From contig NZ_KB891575.1 of the NCBI RefSeq assembly GCF_000373485.1, positions 186,001 to 250,000 on the forward strand: DNA of 64,000 nucleotides, in the 5' to 3' direction. Under the pieces are notes generated by a model. That model had not been told where the DNA came from. It did not search any database and saw nothing but the letters and a program-made list of their open reading frames with translations. The first letter of the stretch is position 1. Each line of letters opens with the position of its first letter. Source of the stretch: Dasania marina DSM 21967. Lineage in GTDB: Bacteria; Pseudomonadota; Gammaproteobacteria; Pseudomonadales; Dasaniaceae. Made by a program: the position numbers and the translations under genes. Positions 9,200 to 18,160 of this stretch are shown piece after piece.

Positions 9200-9901
9200 C
9201 TAAACACCTATCCAATCGGGTGACAAGCTCACGGTATGCACCTCTAGAGTGATATTTGCCTTGGGGTAGCTCGTTACTTCGTAATGCATAGCATCCCAAT
9301 TAAAACGCCAAGGTAATTGTGACAGTGCTTCAAAATAGTCTATGGCCGCCGGATAGCTACCCTCTAAACGCAAAATAAAACCGTGTTTATACAAGCCCTG
9401 CTTGTTATCGGATTCGCTATTGGCCGAACGTTGCGGGCCTTGCTTTGAGGCTTGCTGTTCGTCAATAAGAATCACTACCGGTTTATTTTCTAAGGACAGC
9501 AGTTTTAACTGGGTATTTTCAGCCAAGACTTTTTCTAATACCTGCGGCATAAGCTTGGGCGGAATTAAGGTTAATAGTGAAGCCTGTATGCTTTTATCTA
9601 AGCGTAGTAAGTCCGTATTTAGCTTATCGCGTTGAACCAACTTGGCTTTATTAACCCCCACCGCCAGTATCATTTCTAACTGCTGTTTTTCTGATTTTTT
9701 TTGCTGTTGTTGATCCTGCAACTGCTGTTGCTGGCGCGTCATTTGCGCATTACTTTTTAGCACCGGCTCTAGCAACAACCACTGCAAGGCAAAAAACAAT
9801 ACCGCAGCCACCATTACAAACACCATCACCCGCTCGCGGGTTTGCAGAGCATCTATCTGCTGCCGCCAACCAATAATGCGCGCTTTAAAGGTTTCTCTCA
9901 T
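9200..9901 (-). CDS. mshJ: MSHA biogenesis protein MshJ (PilO-like)
   Basis: A 233-residue bitopic inner-membrane protein: short cytoplasmic tail, transmembrane helix at about residues 25-46, a Gln-rich coiled coil (about 52-80), then a periplasmic ferredoxin-like PilO-type domain. It overlaps the PilN-like gene by 4 bp (ATGA) and ends 1 bp before mshK. By analogy with PilO it forms the periplasmic alignment complex with the PilN-like and PilP-like proteins. The Gln-rich coiled coil is unusually repetitive but consistent with the family. Confidence 0.85.
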   Translation of the reverse strand: MRETFKARIIGWRQQIDALQTRERVMVFVMVAAVLFFALQWLLLEPVLKSNAQMTRQQQQLQDQQQQKKSEKQQLEMILAVGVNKAKLVQRDKLNTDLLRLDKSIQASLLTLIPPKLMPQVLEKVLAENTQLKLLSLENKPVVILIDEQQASKQGPQRSANSESDNKQGLYKHGFILRLEGSYPAAIDYFEALSQLPWRFNWDAMHYEVTSYPKANITLEVHTVSLSPDWIGV

Positions 9902-10503
9902 AGTTTGTTATCCTTCGCCGCGGCACGTATTTCAAAACGTAAGGCATTGCGCTGCTTTTCGGCTTGCGCCATGCGCAATACATTAAACTGCTGGCCACTA
10001 AACACCGACTCCTGTGATAGGCGTTGCATATATTGTGGTAAATACTCGGGCTTTAAGGTGTAGCCCATCAAGGCCATTTGACCGCCTTGCTTGCCTAAAA
10101 TAATTTCGGTAAACCATAAGCCCTGCAATTGCTGGCGCGCCAAGCCACTAAGATGCTCAGAGAAACCTTTTTGCTGGTATTGGTCGCTGGGGTCTATGCT
10201 GGCCAGCAATTGCCGCCTAAAGCGTATAGCTGATTCTAATACTGCTAGCTCATTCACCAGTGTGGAGTTATTTTCTTGTGCTTGTTTTTTTGCACTTAAG
10301 CCCTCTACCTGTTTAGCGAGCTCGGCCTGTTGTGCACGCCCCTGCTGTAACGCTTGATTAAGGCCAGTCTGCTGCCACAGCGCGATAACATAAACCAGCA
10401 CCAGTACCAACATAACACCGCCTAACAGCCACGCCTGTTGGCGCGCCGAAAACGGTGGCTCTACAACCCTATCTAGCTGGGAGACTAGGTTAATGTGTTG
10501 CAT
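9898..10503 (-). CDS. PilN-like MSHA alignment protein (MshI2-type)
   Basis: A 201-residue protein starting MQHINLVSQL, close to the conserved PilN-like N-terminus INLL/INLV that docks into a PilM-like partner. A transmembrane helix follows (about 25-45), then a coiled coil and a periplasmic domain. ATG 10503 lies inside the last codons of mshI (overlap 14 bp); the longer upstream reading is only mshI in another frame. Together with the upstream PilM-like protein and the downstream PilO-like and PilP-like proteins it completes the inner-membrane alignment complex. Confidence 0.83.
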   Translation of the reverse strand: MQHINLVSQLDRVVEPPFSARQQAWLLGGVMLVLVLVYVIALWQQTGLNQALQQGRAQQAELAKQVEGLSAKKQAQENNSTLVNELAVLESAIRFRRQLLASIDPSDQYQQKGFSEHLSGLARQQLQGLWFTEIILGKQGGQMALMGYTLKPEYLPQYMQRLSQESVFSGQQFNVLRMAQAEKQRNALRFEIRAAAKDNKL

Positions 10504-11479
10504 TAACGGCCCCCTTAGCATGGTTAGATTGATTGCTAGACTGATTATTAGACTGACTGCTAGCCTGCTTGCCCGGACCAGTGGCGGCACCTAGGGCGGT
10601 AACGGCCAAGGCCAGCTCTTCTGCCGGCAAATCACTTTGTACTAGAGCGCTAACATTTAACGGCGCGACATTAACCCCTAGCTGCATAGACAGAAAATCG
10701 CCCAAGGCTGCAGTAGCGCTAATCGCTGGTGAATAATAAAGGTTGGAGATAATGCCCTTGCCCAGCTGGCTCTCATAAAAATCTAAGGAGCGCTGTATTT
10801 CTAGCAACAGAGCCTCAAACTGCTGTAAATGATCGCCCTCACCGGCAAAGGAGGAATACCCTATATCCATTTTACGGCTCAGATAAATCTGGCCATCCTC
10901 TATTAGATTAATAAAACCTTCGCCTTCTAATAAATGCAGTATGGCGGTGCCGCCGCGCACTTCCGGCAGGGCAGCCGATAAATTATGTAGGGCTAATTCT
11001 GAGACCTCTATACAGTCCAAGGCCAAGCCTGCCGCTTCTATAGGCTGAACTAAGCTCTGTAAACTATTTTTACGCATCACCGCCACATAGAGCATAGACT
11101 TACGACCACGATAGGCATCTTTAGGCAGGCTAAAATAATCAACAGCGGCATCGCTAAGAGGGTAATCGACTAGATCTTTCAAACGCCAGCGCACCGCTTC
11201 AGCCATTTCACCGGCTTGCACTTCGGGCGACTCGGCGAGGGTGAGCTGATAATACAGGGGGTGCAATACCAAGCTGCAAGGTTTATCCTGCCAATCGTGC
11301 TCATCGACCAAGCCGCACAATATCTGCTCGGCCTCGCCAGCCTGAGGGTAGCTACAGCAAAAATCTACCGCGCCTGCGGCATTAATATTAACCACGCGTA
11401 GGCCGTCTGGCCCCATGGCCACCGCTACTCGCCCTGTCGTAGCTTTTTTATTTTTCAACCAGGGTATTGTTATTTTCAT
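10490..11479 (-). CDS. mshI: MSHA biogenesis protein MshI (PilM-like)
   Basis: A 329-residue cytoplasmic protein of the MshI family, distantly related to the actin-like PilM. It has VAVAMGPDGLRVV near the start and the conserved AVRWRLKDLVDYP motif at about residue 100. The last ~25 residues are a Ser/Asn/Gln-rich tail, probably unstructured. It is the first gene of the MSHA assembly operon on this strand; nothing upstream is co-oriented. It recruits the PilN-like protein whose start overlaps its end. Confidence 0.87.
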   Translation of the reverse strand: MKITIPWLKNKKATTGRVAVAMGPDGLRVVNINAAGAVDFCCSYPQAGEAEQILCGLVDEHDWQDKPCSLVLHPLYYQLTLAESPEVQAGEMAEAVRWRLKDLVDYPLSDAAVDYFSLPKDAYRGRKSMLYVAVMRKNSLQSLVQPIEAAGLALDCIEVSELALHNLSAALPEVRGGTAILHLLEGEGFINLIEDGQIYLSRKMDIGYSSFAGEGDHLQQFEALLLEIQRSLDFYESQLGKGIISNLYYSPAISATAALGDFLSMQLGVNVAPLNVSALVQSDLPAEELALAVTALGAATGPGKQASSQSNNQSSNQSNHAKGAVNATH

Positions 11480-11781
11480 TCGCCCTGAGTTTCTCCCTCA
11501 GCCATTAAAATACCGACTCTATATGCTTGAGCATTGTTGCAGATTTGCTTATAACTTCACAGTTTACTTGTTGTTTTTTTTGTAAGCCCCTGCTTTTTAT
11601 AGCAAATTCTTGTCAGAATTCGAGTATTTAGGGCCACTATCCAGCATTTAATAAAAATACTTTTAGGTGGCGAGTTTACCCGCTGCAATAAAAAATTATA
11701 CATACGGCCAAAAATCAGCCAAAATTTACCCCGCCCGCATCACAAGCCAACCCCATTACCAGCCAGCCTAGGGAGAATATC
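11480..11781. other. Divergent intergenic region, mshI / TetR gene
   Basis: These 302 bp separate the divergent mshI and TetR genes, so they should hold two promoters. I see no gene and no strong sigma-70 pair. CTGAG and CTCAG flank a short loop just before the mshI start (11483-11502). A GGGAGA Shine-Dalgarno for the TetR gene is at 11771. Confidence 0.6.
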
Positions 11782-12396
11782 ATGACGGCAAACACGCCGG
11801 ATAACGTCGGTAAAACCATTAAAGGCAATAGTAAACGCCAGCAAATACTGGTGATCGCCAGAAAAATTATTGACGAACAGGGCTACCAAGAGCTGAGTTT
11901 TAATCACATTGCCAGCCAGCTGGAAGTCAGGAAGTCTAATGTACAGTATTACTTCCCCTCTAAGCAGTCATTAATGAACGCGCTAATTGATGAGGCCAGA
12001 AACTATACCGATAAAGACCTGTTCCGCGGCGAGGCCGACCTCGACATAGACCCGGAAAAAACCTTTATGCGCTATGTTAGCGACTGCGTGGGCAGCCTAT
12101 TTAAATCCTCAGACCGCAACTTCTTCCGCAACCTATTCTGGCTGGCCACTTACGACGATAAAATAGCTGACGACGTCAAACAGTTGTATAAAGCCTATAT
12201 CGATGACCTCACCCGCCTTATCACCTTACTCAACCCCTACATCAGTATTGAAGAGTGCCGCGCCAAAGCCACCATTATCGTGTCGCTATATGAAGGCTTA
12301 GGGGTGGTGGTCGACACCGATCTGCAGCTCAGCAGCTCAGAGAAGCTTATAGAAGCCACCCACCAAAGCGCTCTAATGATAGCCAAACAAGCCTAA
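11782..12396 (+). CDS. TetR/AcrR-family transcriptional regulator
   Basis: A 204-residue one-component regulator. The N-terminal helix-turn-helix (about residues 14-62) has the family pattern: IIDEQGYQELSFNHIA, then the recognition helix ending in VQYYFPSKQSLMNALI. The C-terminal ligand and dimer domain is helical and not recognisable as to ligand. GGGAGA lies upstream of ATG 11782. It is transcribed toward a large TonB-dependent receptor 270 bp downstream, the likely target. The gap contains two imperfect palindromes (12508-12575) that could be operators. Confidence 0.9.
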   Translation: MTANTPDNVGKTIKGNSKRQQILVIARKIIDEQGYQELSFNHIASQLEVRKSNVQYYFPSKQSLMNALIDEARNYTDKDLFRGEADLDIDPEKTFMRYVSDCVGSLFKSSDRNFFRNLFWLATYDDKIADDVKQLYKAYIDDLTRLITLLNPYISIEECRAKATIIVSLYEGLGVVVDTDLQLSSSEKLIEATHQSALMIAKQA

Positions 12397-12507
12397 GCCG
12401 CCAGCCTCAGTGCCGCCGTTTGGCGGCGCCTGACCTCAGCTCCAACCCCTTTCTAGAAACCGTCAACCCCTTTACCTTCGGTTCATCAGAGCCTTTTTTG
12501 GCCCGCA

Positions 12508-12575
12508 ACCAAATATATTGGTAATGATTCAGACTTTATGACAGACTCCCCGCCAAGCTTTCACTAAATATTAGT
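12508..12575. promoter_or_regulatory. Two imperfect palindromes upstream of the TonB receptor
   Basis: ACCAA-ATATA-TTGGT (12508-12522) and ACTAA-ATA-TTAGT (12563-12575) lie in the 273-bp gap between the TetR gene and the receptor. Both are AT-centred dyads of the size that TetR-type dimers bind. Operator function is inference; their arms differ from one another. The region 12397-12669 otherwise has only a GC-rich hairpin right after the TetR stop (about 12412-12427). Confidence 0.35.
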
Positions 12576-12669
12576 AAAGGCTTGCTTTATAGAACAGGTC
12601 AGATACCGGCGAGCCTCATAACGACAACGATAGCAGCCCGCCTCAAGATGTATTTTGGAGACACTACTA

Positions 12670-15039
12670 ATGAAAAAAAGCAGCTTGGCATTAGCCATTA
12701 GCGCCACCCTTACCGCCCCCTTCTTAACCGCACAAGAAACACAATCTTGGGCCATAGAAGAAGTGATCGTTACCTCACAAAAGCGTATGCAAACGCTGCA
12801 AGATATACCTATTGCGGTAAGCGCCTTCACCGGTGACTTTATCGCCGATGCCCACATCACCGACGTCAAAGCATTAACCACCTTAACGCCTGGCGTTACT
12901 GGCGACTCTGACGACAGTTTTCTAGACACCTTAAACATACGCGGCGTAGTCACTAACGACTTTGGCGTAGGTGCCGAGCCTTCCATAGGCCTATACCAAG
13001 ACGGCGTTTATCTAGGCCGCACCGGTGGTGCCGTTACCAGCTTCTTCGACTTAGAAATGATAGAAGTGGTTAAAGGTCCGCAAGGCACATTGTTTGGCCG
13101 TAACTCCTCTGCAGGTGCCATCAGCATCGCCACCAAAAAGCCCCATGAAGAATTAGAAGGCTCGTTAACCATAGGTGCCGCCGAAGATGGCTATAGCACC
13201 TATACCGGTGTTTTTAATACGCCACTTAGCGACACTTTCGCTATGCGTATGGCTTACTTTCACGAAGAGCAAGATGGCTGGATCAAAAACATAGCAGGCG
13301 GCAAGGATTTAGGCTTTAACAATGTCGATGCTGGCCGTTTATCGTTTGCCTATATGGGCGAAGCACTATCCGCCACGCTAAGCTTCGAATACGAAGATCA
13401 CGAAGCTAATGGCAGCACTTACAACGTATTAAACCGCGACACTGACCCTCGCCTAACAGGCTGGGAACGTCCTAGCGAAAAATACGGCGAAGTTGCCAGC
13501 GACCTAGGTGACGACAGCAGCGACGAAGGTGAAGTCTGGGGTGCAACCCTAACCTTAGAATACGATCTTAGCGACGAATACGCGCTAACCTCTATTAGCG
13601 CCTACCGCGGCCACAACTACTACTACTTAGAAGACTTTGACGGCTCAGCTGAAGCTATAGACCACTATTCCCAAAACCAAGAACAGGAATACTTTAGCCA
13701 AGAGCTACGCATTAACTACGAAGGTGAAGGCGACATTACGTGGTTTGCTGGCGTATCGGTCTACAAAGAACGCTTATCGGCGCAAGTCAGCGACAGCTAT
13801 GACGAAGACACACAGTGCTCATTCTCAGCTACAGCTTATGCCGCCGCAACATATGGCTTAGGCCTAGTCGACGAAAGCGCTTATACTCCCGACTGTAGCG
13901 CCTACTACTTTTACAACGCCGACACCTATGGATTCCAAACTGGCGTAGCCGGCAACGGCATGGTCACCGAACGTCGCGCCGTCGATGCTGAATATGAAGG
14001 TTGGGGCGTTTACGGTGATATCACCTGGGCCGCTACCGAAGACTTAGAGTTCACCTTGGGTGCACGTTATACCCAAGACAAACGCGACCTAGGGCTATGG
14101 ATGCTAGAAGACACTGAGCTAGCTAACCCCTCTATCTTTAACGGTGCCGCATATACCGATGGTTATGTTTACCAAGACGATGACTGGAGCAACTTCTCCC
14201 CTCGCCTGGCGGTGAACTACTACATCAACTACGATGTTTCTGTTTACGCTACCATTTCACAAGGCTATAAAGCTGGCGGCTACAACACCAACAGCCTAGG
14301 CTATAAAGACCCTGCTAAAAACGGTGCCTACTACGCCAATGAAATTCTTAATGGTCGTTCAGGTGACGCCACTGACAACGCCTTGATTGAATCTTTCGAT
14401 CAAGAAGAAGTCACCAACTATGAAATAGGTGTTAAATCGAAATGGTGGGATAACCGCATAGAAGCCAAAGCCAGTATTTTTCAATACGACTTTGACGACT
14501 ACCAAGTTAACTACTTTGACGCAGACATAGTTGCTACCCGCGTTGTAAACGCTGGTGATGCACAAGGCCGCGGCTTAGAAGCCGACTTGCGTATACTGCC
14601 TACACAAAATATCGACATCTACTTAGGTGTAGCTTTCCTGGACACTGAGCTGACCAAAGTTAAAACGGCAGCTATTTGTACCGACTGTAAAGGTAATACT
14701 TTGCCCGGCACCATAAAAACTAGCTACGCTTTAGTTGCAACTTACATCATGCCGTTTCCTGAATCCGAAATGCGCTTCGCGCTAGAAAACTTCTACCAAG
14801 ACGAAGCCTCGGTAGACTTTGACGACCGCAAAGAAATTCGTGGCGATGACTATAGCAAGTTTAACTTCCGCGTTATCTATGCCCACGACAATGGCTGGAC
14901 AGTAGAAGGCTATATTGAGAACTTAACCGATGAGGAATACTATAAAGGCGCTGCCTATGATAGTTTCAGCATAGGTTCACACCAGATCTCACCAGCTAAG
15001 CCTCGTACTGTAGGCGCCAACGTAAGCTACCGCTTTTAA
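12670..15039 (+). CDS. TonB-dependent outer-membrane receptor
   Basis: A 789-residue receptor. Signal peptide at residues 1-22 or so, then a TonB-box-like EEVIVTSQKR, a plug domain (RGVVTNDFGVGAEPSIG; VVKGPQGTLFGRNSSAGAI) and a long beta-barrel ending in the aromatic outer-membrane signal (VSYRF). ATG 12670 is chosen because GGAG (12657-12660) precedes it; an in-frame ATG at 12655 lies before this site. The class is common in marine bacteria for lipids, aromatics, glycans or iron chelates, so the substrate is unknown. It is followed by a strong terminator. Confidence 0.92.
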   Translation: MKKSSLALAISATLTAPFLTAQETQSWAIEEVIVTSQKRMQTLQDIPIAVSAFTGDFIADAHITDVKALTTLTPGVTGDSDDSFLDTLNIRGVVTNDFGVGAEPSIGLYQDGVYLGRTGGAVTSFFDLEMIEVVKGPQGTLFGRNSSAGAISIATKKPHEELEGSLTIGAAEDGYSTYTGVFNTPLSDTFAMRMAYFHEEQDGWIKNIAGGKDLGFNNVDAGRLSFAYMGEALSATLSFEYEDHEANGSTYNVLNRDTDPRLTGWERPSEKYGEVASDLGDDSSDEGEVWGATLTLEYDLSDEYALTSISAYRGHNYYYLEDFDGSAEAIDHYSQNQEQEYFSQELRINYEGEGDITWFAGVSVYKERLSAQVSDSYDEDTQCSFSATAYAAATYGLGLVDESAYTPDCSAYYFYNADTYGFQTGVAGNGMVTERRAVDAEYEGWGVYGDITWAATEDLEFTLGARYTQDKRDLGLWMLEDTELANPSIFNGAAYTDGYVYQDDDWSNFSPRLAVNYYINYDVSVYATISQGYKAGGYNTNSLGYKDPAKNGAYYANEILNGRSGDATDNALIESFDQEEVTNYEIGVKSKWWDNRIEAKASIFQYDFDDYQVNYFDADIVATRVVNAGDAQGRGLEADLRILPTQNIDIYLGVAFLDTELTKVKTAAICTDCKGNTLPGTIKTSYALVATYIMPFPESEMRFALENFYQDEASVDFDDRKEIRGDDYSKFNFRVIYAHDNGWTVEGYIENLTDEEYYKGAAYDSFSIGSHQISPAKPRTVGANVSYRF

Positions 15040-15060
15040 TTAACGCTTACTAGCACCATT

Positions 15061-15093
15061 AAAAGGGCTGGCCATTGGCCGGCCCTTTTTTTT
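15061..15093 (+). terminator. Rho-independent terminator after the TonB receptor
   Basis: A GC-rich stem (GGGCTGGCC / GGCCGGCCC with ATT loop) is followed by a run of eight or nine T. It lies 22 bp after the receptor stop. Confidence 0.93.
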
Positions 15094-15161
15094 GCTTTAA
15101 CACTAATAACAAGTACAGTGGCTATAGTCCCTAGAAAAACCTTCTGCCAAGTAAAGTAACT

Positions 15162-17165
15162 ATGACAAACAATCCTAGAGAAACTTTTTTCCAAGCCTTA
15201 AATGCCTACAAAACCGGCAACATTGATGAGGCCGAAGCATTGTGCAAAAAATTACTACAAATCAACGCCAAAGAAGTAAACACCCTAAGGCTATACGGCC
15301 AAACCCAACACAAAAAAGGTAGGCTAGGCGAAGCCGAAAAAGCCTTTAACGCTGTTATTAGCTTAGCCGGCGACTACGCCCATGCCTATATAGATTTAGC
15401 CCTAGTCAAAAAAGAGCAACAGGATTACGCCAGCGCTGAACAGCGCCTGCAACAAGCACTGCACATAGACAGCAAACTACACCAAGCCAGCAAGTTGCTA
15501 CATGAAGTACTGCTGGAACAGGGCAAAACAGAACAAGCCCAAGCCATGAGCGGGCATTTTCAACAACGCGAAAAAATTACCGAACTGATAGCCGTGGCGC
15601 AGCAGCAATTACGCGACAATCAACATGAGGCCTTAGAAAAAACCGGCCAAGCGGTGCTAGATGTGGACCCAAGCAATATGGCTATTTTGCTAATACTGGG
15701 CGACTACGCCAGCTCTAAGCTCAACCCACAACGGGCCGAACAGCTATACCAAAAAGTACTCAGCAAAGCCCCCGAAAATTGGCGTATATGGAACGGCCTA
15801 AGTCGTGCCCAGCTCATGCAAGACAAGGTGAATGAAGCGGATACCAGCCTAAAACGCAGCTTAGAAATTAACCCTAATGCCGACGAAACCTTAATCATCA
15901 AAGCTGACGCCTATATCAAAAACTACGATTACCACCAAGGTATCAGCCTACTTAACAACATTTTAGAAAAATCCCCAGACTTAAACGGTGCCCGGTCACA
16001 ACTAGGCCTAGCCTTAAAAACCATAGGCGAACAAGAACAAGCCATCATAGAATTGCAAACCTGTATCGGTAACAATGAAAATTATGGCGAAGCCTACTGG
16101 GCGCTTTCTGACATGAAAACTTTTTCCTTCAGCGACCCGCAAATCGCCACCATGCAACAAGCACTCAATAATAAAGAGCTACCAGAAAAAGACCAAGTCT
16201 ATTTCGGCTACGCGCTGGGTAAAGCCCTAGAGCACAAAAAAGATTACCGCAACGCTTTCGGCCACTACCAACAAGCCAACCGCGTACAAAAAACCCTGGT
16301 GGATTACAGTGCTGCAAGCAATAGCCAGCAAATAGATACTATTATCGCCACCTATAACGCTGCTTTTTTTGCCCAGCTAGAAAACAACCCTAGCCTTGAT
16401 AAAGCAAACCAAGAAGTAACACCTATTTTTATTGTCGGCCTACCTCGTTCTGGCTCTACCCTGCAAGAGCAAATACTCGCTAGCCACTCACAGATAGAAG
16501 GCACCCAAGAATTACCCTATATGCCGCGTATCGCTGCCCGCATGGCCACTCTTTATCCCAAAAGCAGCTCTCCTAACAGCCCTACCAGCAACCCCGCCAG
16601 CCACTTAACAACCAGTAACATTCAAAAAGCAGCAGCCCATTATTTAAAACAAGCAGAATTTCACCGCCAACAAAAAGCACCGTTTTTTATCGACAAGCTC
16701 CCCAATAACTTTGCTCATATAGGTTTGATTTTATCCTGCTTCCCCAACGCTAAGATCATAAACGCCCGTCGCCACCCTATGGACAGCTGCCTAGGCTGCT
16801 ACAAACAACTATGGGCAATGGGCCAGCACTTTACTTACGACCTCACTGATTTAGGTTTGTACTACCACGATTACGACAGGCTTATGCAACACTGGCATAA
16901 GGTATTACCGGGTAAAATTTTAGATGTGCAATATGAAGAAGTGGTGGATGACCTGCCCAGCCACGTAACGCGCCTGTTAGATTACTGCGAATTACCCTTT
17001 GAGGAAAACTGCATCAACTTCCACCAAACCGAGCGCGCGGTAAAAACCTCCAGCTCGGAACAAGTGCGCAAACCCATCTACCGCTCAGCGCTGGCCTACT
17101 GGCAAAATTTTGGCGACTTATTAGATCCACTACAAACAGCACTAGGGGACGTGTTAAAAAAATAA
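15162..17165 (+). CDS. TPR-repeat sulfotransferase family protein
   Basis: A 667-residue protein without a signal peptide. The N-terminal ~370 residues are TPR repeats (YKTGNIDEAEALCKKLL, HKKGRLGEAEKAFNAVI and others). The C-terminal domain has the PAPS 5'-phosphosulfate loop FIVGLPRSGSTLQEQIL (about residue 424) and the 3'-phosphate region NARRHPMDSCLGCYKQL, the signatures of the sulfotransferase_3 family. It probably transfers sulfate from PAPS to a peptide or other acceptor. It lies directly behind the TetR/TonB-receptor pair but after a terminator, so it has its own promoter. The acceptor is unknown. Confidence 0.88.
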   Translation: MTNNPRETFFQALNAYKTGNIDEAEALCKKLLQINAKEVNTLRLYGQTQHKKGRLGEAEKAFNAVISLAGDYAHAYIDLALVKKEQQDYASAEQRLQQALHIDSKLHQASKLLHEVLLEQGKTEQAQAMSGHFQQREKITELIAVAQQQLRDNQHEALEKTGQAVLDVDPSNMAILLILGDYASSKLNPQRAEQLYQKVLSKAPENWRIWNGLSRAQLMQDKVNEADTSLKRSLEINPNADETLIIKADAYIKNYDYHQGISLLNNILEKSPDLNGARSQLGLALKTIGEQEQAIIELQTCIGNNENYGEAYWALSDMKTFSFSDPQIATMQQALNNKELPEKDQVYFGYALGKALEHKKDYRNAFGHYQQANRVQKTLVDYSAASNSQQIDTIIATYNAAFFAQLENNPSLDKANQEVTPIFIVGLPRSGSTLQEQILASHSQIEGTQELPYMPRIAARMATLYPKSSSPNSPTSNPASHLTTSNIQKAAAHYLKQAEFHRQQKAPFFIDKLPNNFAHIGLILSCFPNAKIINARRHPMDSCLGCYKQLWAMGQHFTYDLTDLGLYYHDYDRLMQHWHKVLPGKILDVQYEEVVDDLPSHVTRLLDYCELPFEENCINFHQTERAVKTSSSEQVRKPIYRSALAYWQNFGDLLDPLQTALGDVLKK

Positions 17166-17230
17166 GAGGCAAGAGGCAAGAGGCAAGAGGCAAGAGGCAA
17201 GAGGCAAGAGGCAAGAGGCAAGAGGCAAGA
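17164..17230 (+). repeat. 7-bp tandem array (AAGAGGC, about 9.5 copies)
   Basis: AAGAGGC is repeated without error for 67 bp, beginning at the stop codon of the sulfotransferase gene. The last codons of that gene border the array, so the 3' end can vary in length. It is the second perfect heptamer array in this window, with a different unit from that at 1794. Confidence 0.96.
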
Positions 17231-17334
17231 AACTTTGGACCTGCGCATTACTAAATCAAGTCTTTTTTATCTTTTTCTTAAAGCTTACCTCTTGTAGCTT
17301 ACATCTCAGCCTGAAAGGCTGATAAATACTTGCA

Positions 17335-17377
17335 GCTTAAAGCTCGCCGCTCGCGGCGAGACTCATTCGCCACCGAT
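17335..17377. repeat. Copy of the trmL 3' end and flank
   Basis: This 43-bp stretch matches 18133-18174 with a few differences. The second copy contains the last codons of trmL (ending GGE-stop on the minus strand), so the first is a duplicated fragment of the trmL tail plus its downstream GCTTAAAGCTCGCCG region. It shows that the repeat patch arose partly by local duplication. Confidence 0.8.
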
Positions 17378-17600
17378 GGCTGAGCCGGATACTGTCGCTA
17401 CATGGGCAGGCCCCTCCCCCCTTTATCTAAAAGACGCCCGCGTCCGCTACTGAGCCTTAAGGCGCTGCGCTGTCTCATCCGCTACCGCGGCCAGCCCCTT
17501 TATATTTCGCGACAGCACCCAGCTCACCCCTCTACCATCAAGCGTATTTCAGTATTGTCGACAAGGAATATGTACCGTAATGCCACTACGATTTGTGTAG

Positions 17601-17751
17601 GCAATAGCCCAAGGTTATTGCGGAATATCAAAGATGAGCGCTGAACGAGCGAATGAGACCGGCTGCTTTCCCCGCAGGGGTGACGGGCTCAGGCGGGAGT
17701 GAAGGCAGCCCGGAGGGCCGCCATCATGCAGCAATAACCTTGGGCCATTGT
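17601..17751. repeat. Inverted-repeat element, copy 1 (MITE- or RNA-like)
   Basis: A ~150-bp unit bounded by terminal inverted repeats of about 20 bp, CAATAGCCCAAGGTTATTGC on the left and its reverse complement with one mismatch on the right (17731-17750). The inside is GC-rich with nested hairpins (CCCCGCAGGGG and a GGCTGCTTTC / GAAGGCAGCC pair). It is about 95% identical to copy 2 in its core. No transposase is near, and no target duplication is obvious. Confidence 0.85.
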
Positions 17752-17903
17752 CAGATTAAAACATTTACTCTATCAGAAAATTTCACAGCATTTTTTTCAT
17801 TACTGTAAATACTTAGGCCAGTACAACTGGTTTTCTAAAACCGAGGGCTAACTTTTAATATTGTCGGTAATAAATATGCACTGTGATATTACTGCGATAG
17901 GCA

Positions 17904-18056
17904 GGCAATGGCCCGAGGTTATTGCGGAATATCAAAGATGACCGCTGAACGAGCGAATGAGACCGGCTGCTTTCCCCGCAGGGGTGACGGGCTCAGGCGG
18001 GAGTGAAGGCAGCCCGGAGGGCCGCCATCATGTAGCAATGACCCTGGGCCATTGCC
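17904..18056. repeat. Inverted-repeat element, copy 2
   Basis: Same core as copy 1, 302 bp downstream, in the same orientation. The terminal repeats are GGCAATGGCCCGAGGTTATTGC (left) and the reverse complement of GGCAATGGCCCAGGGTCATTGC (right). The ends have diverged more than the interior, yet remain mostly paired. The flanks upstream of both copies (about 17551 and 17858) are also weakly similar. Confidence 0.85.
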
Positions 18057-18160
18057 GAGCTAAAACTTTTCAACTGTAACAATCAGCAAACTTTTCATAA
18101 GGTTTGTTTTTTCTTACAACTTACAGCTTGCCGCTTAAAGCTCGCCGTTCACGGCGACAC

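Larger units (their letters stand above)
17231..18160. other. Gene-free repeat patch between sulfotransferase and trmL
   Basis: About 930 bp without a convincing gene. It holds a copy of the trmL 3' flank (17335-17377), two related inverted-repeat elements (17601-17751 and 17904-18056) with weakly similar upstream flanks, and simple AGCTT/CAGCTT-rich stretches (17279-17340 and 18110-18140). Short open frames here fall inside repeats and are not credible genes. Confidence 0.8.

Noticed and set aside
17402..17644. An 80-codon frame in the repeat patch
   Set aside because: It runs through the left arm of the inverted-repeat element and has no ribosome-binding site; arginine/proline-rich composition is that of non-coding GC-rich DNA.
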